A stretch of 10,137 nt of DNA, taken from assembly GCA_002455335.1 (NCBI GenBank), contig DKKP01000415.1, positions 8,009-18,145 on the forward strand. Reading direction: 5' to 3'. Below the pieces are notes generated by a model. It was not told the DNA's origin and made no database searches. It saw only the letters and a program-made list of their open reading frames with translations. The stretch's first letter is position 1; each line of letters begins with the position of its first letter. Source of the DNA: Anaerolineales bacterium UBA6663. GTDB lineage: Bacteria; Chloroflexota; Anaerolineae; Anaerolineales; UBA6663. The position numbers and the translations under genes were made by a program. Positions 6,735 to 10,137 of this stretch are shown piece after piece.

Positions 6735-7385
6735 TTACTCGCCCTCGGCGCCTTCTTCTTCCTTCTTGCCCTTCTCGACCACTTCGACGTCGGCGGTCGC
6801 CACGGTCGGCGCCGCAGAGAGGTCCTCTTCCTTCGACTGGTAGGTCACGCGGGCCAACATCGTGTCCGGGTCGTCCAACACCTTGACCGTGTCGGGGACC
6901 GTCACGTCCTTGACCAGGATCGACTGGCCGATGACCTTCAGGACGCTGATATCCAGCGTGACACCCGAAAGCAGATCGCGCGGCAGCACTTCGATGTGCA
7001 GCTCGGTCAGGCCGCGCACCAACACGCCGGAAAGGCTGTTGACCGCGAACGACTGGCCCGTGATGCTGATCGGGATGTACACGCGCAGCGGCTTGTCCAT
7101 GTCGGGCGCATACAGGTCGATATGCTCGAAATCGCCGCGGATGGCGTGGCGCTCGAGACCCTGAAGCAGGACAGGCTTGGTCTGGCCGTCAATGACGAGG
7201 TCGAGCAGTTGCGTGCCCTTCACCGCGCGGATCACACGCGTGGCTTCGCGCGTATTCATCTGGATCGCGGTCGGCTCGCTGGCCGGGCCGTAGACCACGC
7301 CCGGAAGGATCCCGGCGCGGCGCAATGCACGGACCTGCTTGCCCTTCACAGTGCGGCGCTCCGCTTTCAATACGAGTTCAGACAT
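6735..7385 (-). CDS. rplY: 50S ribosomal protein L25 / general stress protein Ctc (long form)
   Basis: The protein binds 5S rRNA in the large ribosomal subunit. At 216 residues it is the long CTC/TL5 form rather than the ~95-residue E. coli form. The N-terminal L25 domain (about 1-92) shows the hallmark stretches KGKQVRALRRAGILPGVVYG (14-33) and HIDLYAPD (88-95). The C-terminal TL5 beta domain covers about 98-183, with DTVKVLDDPDTMLARV near its end. A Glu/Lys-rich tail (KGKKEEEGAEGE) ends the protein, as in many bacterial homologues. AGGAG lies 10 nt before the ATG, a slightly long spacing. The gene is probably monocistronic: a hairpin precedes it and a strong terminator follows. No clear promoter is visible in the 82-bp upstream gap. 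Confidence 0.97.
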   Translation of the reverse strand: MSELVLKAERRTVKGKQVRALRRAGILPGVVYGPASEPTAIQMNTREATRVIRAVKGTQLLDLVIDGQTKPVLLQGLERHAIRGDFEHIDLYAPDMDKPLRVYIPISITGQSFAVNSLSGVLVRGLTELHIEVLPRDLLSGVTLDISVLKVIGQSILVKDVTVPDTVKVLDDPDTMLARVTYQSKEEDLSAAPTVATADVEVVEKGKKEEEGAEGE

Positions 7386-7442
7386 CTTCCCATCACTCCT
7401 GGGCGCCTCTCTCCACTTTCATGGATACCCTCGCCCCACAAA

Positions 7443-7464
7443 CGAGTGCGCGATTTCGCACTCG
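7443..7464 (-). terminator. Hairpin ending the LysM/solenoid operon
   Basis: A perfect 8-bp inverted repeat (CGAGTGCG at 7443-7450, CGCACTCG at 7457-7464) with a 6-nt loop starts 3 bp after the stop of the 160-residue gene. On the minus strand it is followed by TTTGTGGGG, a poor T-run. It is therefore a weak intrinsic terminator or a read-through attenuator ahead of rplY. Confidence 0.55.
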
Positions 7465-7467
7465 GAT

Positions 7468-7950
7468 TCAACGTTTGGTCAACAATCGACCGAGAAGCCA
7501 CGCCACCCCAAGCATCGCGCCGGCCGCAGCTCCGGCAACAAGCGCCGTCCGCGGGTCATAGCGGACCGTCGGCGTGCCGTCCACGGCCCGGCTGATGATC
7601 ACGACGGCCCCGCTGCCTTGCAGGTCGGCCTGCCCGGCGACCACCACACCCGCATGCACATTCGAAAGGCTTGCCGTGCGGGCCTGCGCGACGCCGACCA
7701 GGCTGTTGTCGGCGTTCAACTGCTCGGCCTGCGCGTGTCCGACGGCGCTGAGATCGGCGCGCACCAGATCCGCCTCGGCCCAAGCCAACGCAGATTGTCG
7801 GGCATCAAGCTCCTGAGCGTAGAGCGTATTGGCCGCGCTGCGATCCAAACGTACCTCGCCGGCCTTGATGACATAGGCGCTGCCGCCCTCAAGCGCAACA
7901 TGTTCGCCCGTCACCGTCTCCGATTCGACGTAAGGCCTGGAATCTGTCAT
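7468..7950 (-). CDS. 15-residue-repeat (beta-solenoid-like) protein with C-terminal membrane anchor
   Basis: This is a 160-residue protein of unknown function. Residues 25-114 divide into six consecutive 15-residue units with Ala at the sixth position of each (A30, A45, A60, A75, A90, A105), a hydrophobic residue or Ala at unit positions 4, 9 and 11, and usually Ser at 14. The pattern extends weakly to residues 10-24 (Gly15) and 115-129 (Ser120). This suggests a short beta-solenoid, one rung per repeat. A hydrophobic, Gly/Ala-rich segment at about 136-156 is a likely membrane helix, followed only by LLTKR, so the protein looks tail-anchored. No signal peptide is seen. AAAGG 5 nt before the ATG supports the start. 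It follows the LysM gene by 23 bp. Similar repeat proteins seem common in Chloroflexota, from memory and unverified. A right-handed coiled coil of pentadecad type is a less likely alternative. Confidence 0.85.
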   Translation of the reverse strand: MTDSRPYVESETVTGEHVALEGGSAYVIKAGEVRLDRSAANTLYAQELDARQSALAWAEADLVRADLSAVGHAQAEQLNADNSLVGVAQARTASLSNVHAGVVVAGQADLQGSGAVVIISRAVDGTPTVRYDPRTALVAGAAAGAMLGVAWLLGRLLTKR

Positions 7951-7961
7951 AGCAACCTTTG

Positions 7962-7970
7962 ATTATATCA
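7962..7970 (-). promoter_or_regulatory. Extended -10 element before the 15-residue-repeat gene
   Basis: On the minus strand TGATATAAT matches the extended -10 form TGnTATAAT. It lies in the 23-bp gap after the LysM stop. No -35 is seen. A start about 7 nt downstream would leave a leader of only about 5 nt and exclude the AAAGG (7956-7960). It may be a secondary internal promoter or a chance AT-rich match. Confidence 0.3.
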
Positions 7971-7973
7971 GAT

Positions 7974-8852
7974 TCAAGGCGCCCAGATAAAGGTTCGCAC
8001 GCCGCTTGCCGGCCCGGCGGCGGTATAGACAGGCTCCTCACCCTCATCGACGGGCACGGAGCGAACGGCGACCACAGACCAGTTGAAGAGGTGCGGGACG
8101 CTATCCGTCGGCGCCAGGTCTGCCGGGACAATGAAACTGGCCTCAGCGACGATGTAGCTCAGCCGCCGCCCACACATGCAGGTGACGTCTTCGATGATGA
8201 CCTGATAGGCGTCGGCTGGCAGCGGGAGCGTGACGGCCTCCCAACGCAGGGTGATGACGTCGGCGGCGGCGAACACGTGGCCATCGACCGGCTCACCCAC
8301 GGCAGGCGCCGGCAGAGTCGGGAGCGGCGTCGGTGTGGCCGTCGGGCCACCCGACTGAAACGCCGGGATCGGGATGAGCAGGTTCTGGCCAACCGTCACC
8401 ACGTTGGCATTGGTCAAATTGTTGAGCGTGAGCACATCGGCGATCGAAGCGCCGTAGAAACGAGCGATTCCGCCCAGAGTCTCACCCGCCTTGACCGTGT
8501 GGGTGATCACAGCCGGTGTCGGGCTGGGCTCAGGCGTCGCCGGGATCGCCGTCGCCGCAAGCGTTGGCGCAGCTGTGCCCGTCGGCGTCTCGGGGGCGAC
8601 CGCGATCAAGCGTGTCGGCGTCGGCGTTTGTTTGGGGAGGAGCAACGGACCCAACGCGAACACGCCGATGCCTCCAACCGCCGCAAGCGCAATCACGGCC
8701 CAGAGCAGCCAGCCCGGTCCCATGCGCCGCCCGCTCGAGGCCTTGGCCTGAGCGCCCACGATTTTGAGATCCGCGCCGCACGATGGACACGTCCGATCAC
8801 CGGGCCCGACCCTGGACCCACACACACTGCATAGTCGCCTTTCGGATTGCAT
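7974..8852 (-). CDS. Zinc-ribbon, transmembrane, LysM-domain protein
   Basis: This 292-residue membrane protein probably binds cell-wall glycan outside the cell. The domains in order are a zinc ribbon with C8/C11 and C22/C25; a basic stretch (GRR, 41-43) and a membrane helix at about 48-72; a Pro/Thr-rich linker (74-114); a LysM domain (about 117-163, starting HTVKAGETLGGIARFYG and ending GQNLLIPIP); a second Pro/Thr linker (169-185); and a C-terminal beta-rich domain (188-292), perhaps fibronectin-III-like, with C225/C227. The topology is N-in, so the ribbon is cytoplasmic and LysM is extracytoplasmic. No Shine-Dalgarno is visible before the ATG. The only nearby downstream starts are out of frame or would destroy the first CxxC, so I keep it. 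It is the first gene of a pair with the solenoid protein and is divergent from the M20 gene. No catalytic domain is seen, so a structural or sensory role is likely. Confidence 0.9.
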   Translation of the reverse strand: MQSERRLCSVCGSRVGPGDRTCPSCGADLKIVGAQAKASSGRRMGPGWLLWAVIALAAVGGIGVFALGPLLLPKQTPTPTRLIAVAPETPTGTAAPTLAATAIPATPEPSPTPAVITHTVKAGETLGGIARFYGASIADVLTLNNLTNANVVTVGQNLLIPIPAFQSGGPTATPTPLPTLPAPAVGEPVDGHVFAAADVITLRWEAVTLPLPADAYQVIIEDVTCMCGRRLSYIVAEASFIVPADLAPTDSVPHLFNWSVVAVRSVPVDEGEEPVYTAAGPASGVRTFIWAP

Positions 8853-8976
8853 AGCCGGGAGGATATCACAGCCGCAAACCGAAGTAGAATTGCACGGAAT
8901 CGGCGGCTTTCGATCGATCGACCGCGCTCAGCGGCGGGCTCGTGCCGAGAGCTGCCCAATATCCGAAGGAGACCTA
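8853..8976. promoter_or_regulatory. Divergent intergenic region, LysM gene / M20 gene
   Basis: This 124-bp spacer must hold promoters for both directions. A plus-strand TAGAAT (8885-8890) is a possible -10 for the peptidase gene, with no good -35. A perfect 12-bp palindrome TCGATCGATCGA (8910-8921) and a GATATC (8862-8867) are possible protein sites but could be chance. Confidence 0.35.
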
Positions 8977-10137
8977 ATGTCCAACCCCAAGAAAGCCCTG
9001 CGTCAGGCGTCGCGCCAACACGAGGCCTATCTGCAGGAGTACCAGGAGTACCTGCGCATCCCGAGCGTGTCCACGCTCACCGAGCACAAGGGCGACGTGC
9101 AGCAATGCGCGGAGTGGGTCGCCGGCCAGATGCGCAATATGGGCCTGCACAACGTCCAGATCCTGCCCACAGCCGGGCACCCTGTCGTCTTTGGCGAGTG
9201 GCTCGAGGCCGCCGACAAACCGACGGTTTTGATGTATGGCCACTACGACGTGCAACCCGTCGATCCGCTGAACGAGTGGCACAGCGGGCCGTTCGAGCCC
9301 TCGATCCGCGGCGATTACATCTACGCGCGCGGCGCGTCGGATATGAAGGGCCAGGGCCACGCCTTTCTCAAGGCCCTGGAGGCCCTGCTCCAAAACGGCG
9401 AGCTCGGCGTGAACGTCAAGGTGTTCTTCGAAGGCGAAGAGGAGATCGGGTCGCCGAGCCTGCCGGTCTTCATCGCCGAGCACAAGGAGTTGCTCAAGAG
9501 CGACGTGGTCTTGAACTGCGACAGCGGCATCATGGGCATCAACCAGCCCTCGATGGTCTATGGCCTGCGCGGCCTTGCGTACTTCGAGCTCTGGGTTCAC
9601 ACCGCCTCGCAGGACCTGCACTCGGGCACCTTCGGCGGCTCGATCTACAACCCGGCCCAGGCCCTGGCCGACCTGATCGCGGGTATGCACGACAAGAAGG
9701 GCAAGATCACGCTGCCCGGCTTCTACGACAAGGTCCGCAAGCTGAGCGGCAAGGAGCGCCGCCAGCTTTCGAAGCTGCCCTACGACGAGCCGACCTGGCT
9801 CGGCATCACCGGCGCGCCCGGCTTGCACGGCGAGAAGGGCTTCTCGACGGTTGAACGTGTCGGCGCTCGCCCGACGCTCGAGGTCAACGGCCTGCTCTCG
9901 GGCTTTACCGGCGAGGGTTCGAAGACCGTCTTGCCGGCGAAGGCGATGGCCAAACTCTCGATGCGCCTGATCCCGGATCAGGACCCCGACGAGGTTGAGC
10001 AGCAACTCCGCCAGTATCTGGCGGCCAACGCCCCAGGCACGATCCGCTGGGAGCTCAAGGCGCTGGCGGGCTCGAAGGGCGCGCTGACCCCGACCGACAC
10101 GGTTTGGATGAAGGCGGCCGCGAAGGCGCTCAAGCAG
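8977..10137 (+). CDS. M20-family metallopeptidase (dipeptidase), 3'-partial
   Basis: The protein is a dinuclear-zinc exopeptidase that cleaves dipeptides or related amide substrates in the cytoplasm. The first 387 codons are present and the frame is open at the right edge; family members of this type have about 450-470 residues. Metal ligands and catalytic residues fit the family: H89 in HYDVQP, D91 beside it, bridging D122 in RGASDMKG, general-base E154 and ligand E155 in EGEEEIGS, and ligand D182 in NCDSG. H215 in DLHSG belongs to the lid/dimerisation domain (about 205-360). The last metal-binding His lies beyond the window. The start is supported by AAGGAG at 8966-8971, 5 nt before the ATG. 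The gene is divergent from the LysM gene. Exact substrate preference cannot be read; carnosinase-like or general dipeptidase are both possible. Confidence 0.95.
   Translation, partial: MSNPKKALRQASRQHEAYLQEYQEYLRIPSVSTLTEHKGDVQQCAEWVAGQMRNMGLHNVQILPTAGHPVVFGEWLEAADKPTVLMYGHYDVQPVDPLNEWHSGPFEPSIRGDYIYARGASDMKGQGHAFLKALEALLQNGELGVNVKVFFEGEEEIGSPSLPVFIAEHKELLKSDVVLNCDSGIMGINQPSMVYGLRGLAYFELWVHTASQDLHSGTFGGSIYNPAQALADLIAGMHDKKGKITLPGFYDKVRKLSGKERRQLSKLPYDEPTWLGITGAPGLHGEKGFSTVERVGARPTLEVNGLLSGFTGEGSKTVLPAKAMAKLSMRLIPDQDPDEVEQQLRQYLAANAPGTIRWELKALAGSKGALTPTDTVWMKAAAKALKQ

Noticed and set aside
8910..8921. Palindrome TCGATCGATCGA in the divergent region, considered as an operator.
   Set aside because: It is a simple tetranucleotide repeat with no second copy seen, so it is noted only as part of the intergenic feature.
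8974..10005. A 343-codon minus-strand frame antisense to the M20 gene.
   Set aside because: It is a stop-free shadow of the peptidase frame. The plus strand has a ribosome site and all expected catalytic residues.

Overview
The window is GC-rich, compactly coded DNA from a bacterial chromosome. The gene set suggests a member of the Chloroflexota, probably Anaerolineae-like. The clues are a zinc-ribbon/transmembrane/LysM protein with Pro-Thr linkers, a Lon-like AAA protease of the AAA_32 type, a long CTC-type ribosomal protein L25 and a 15-residue-repeat membrane protein. This assignment is an inference from gene content, because no rRNA or other phylogenetic marker is present. I see no phage, transposon, CRISPR, tRNA or rRNA signal, and no gap above 300 bp lacks a gene.

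Layout, left to right. (1) The 3' part of a CoA-pyrophosphatase-type Nudix hydrolase (+) enters from the left edge. Its tail overlaps a small zinc-ribbon membrane protein gene on the opposite strand (544-750, -). A YkvA/DUF1232 gene (801-1190, +) follows and ends in a strong hairpin. (2) Four minus-strand genes form a likely operon read from about 6530 down to 1205. They are a Lon-family protease with fused ATPase, an MFS transporter (its start overlaps the protease stop by 17 bp), an alpha/alpha-toroid cyclase-like protein, and a GyrI-like small-molecule-binding protein. A perfect TATAAT box and a cluster of TGTCA-type elements lie upstream. (3) rplY (6735-7385, -) has a textbook intrinsic terminator. 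(4) A two-gene minus-strand unit (7468-8852) encodes a zinc-ribbon/LysM protein and a solenoid-like protein with a C-terminal membrane anchor, and ends in a hairpin. (5) A divergent M20-family dipeptidase gene (8977 onward, +) runs off the right edge.

Most genes are housekeeping or widespread families. The most distinctive items are the exact 15-residue periodicity of the 160-residue protein next to the LysM gene, and the translationally linked protease/transporter/toroid/GyrI-like group. The latter looks like a small-molecule or stress-response cassette, but that role is inferred from context only.
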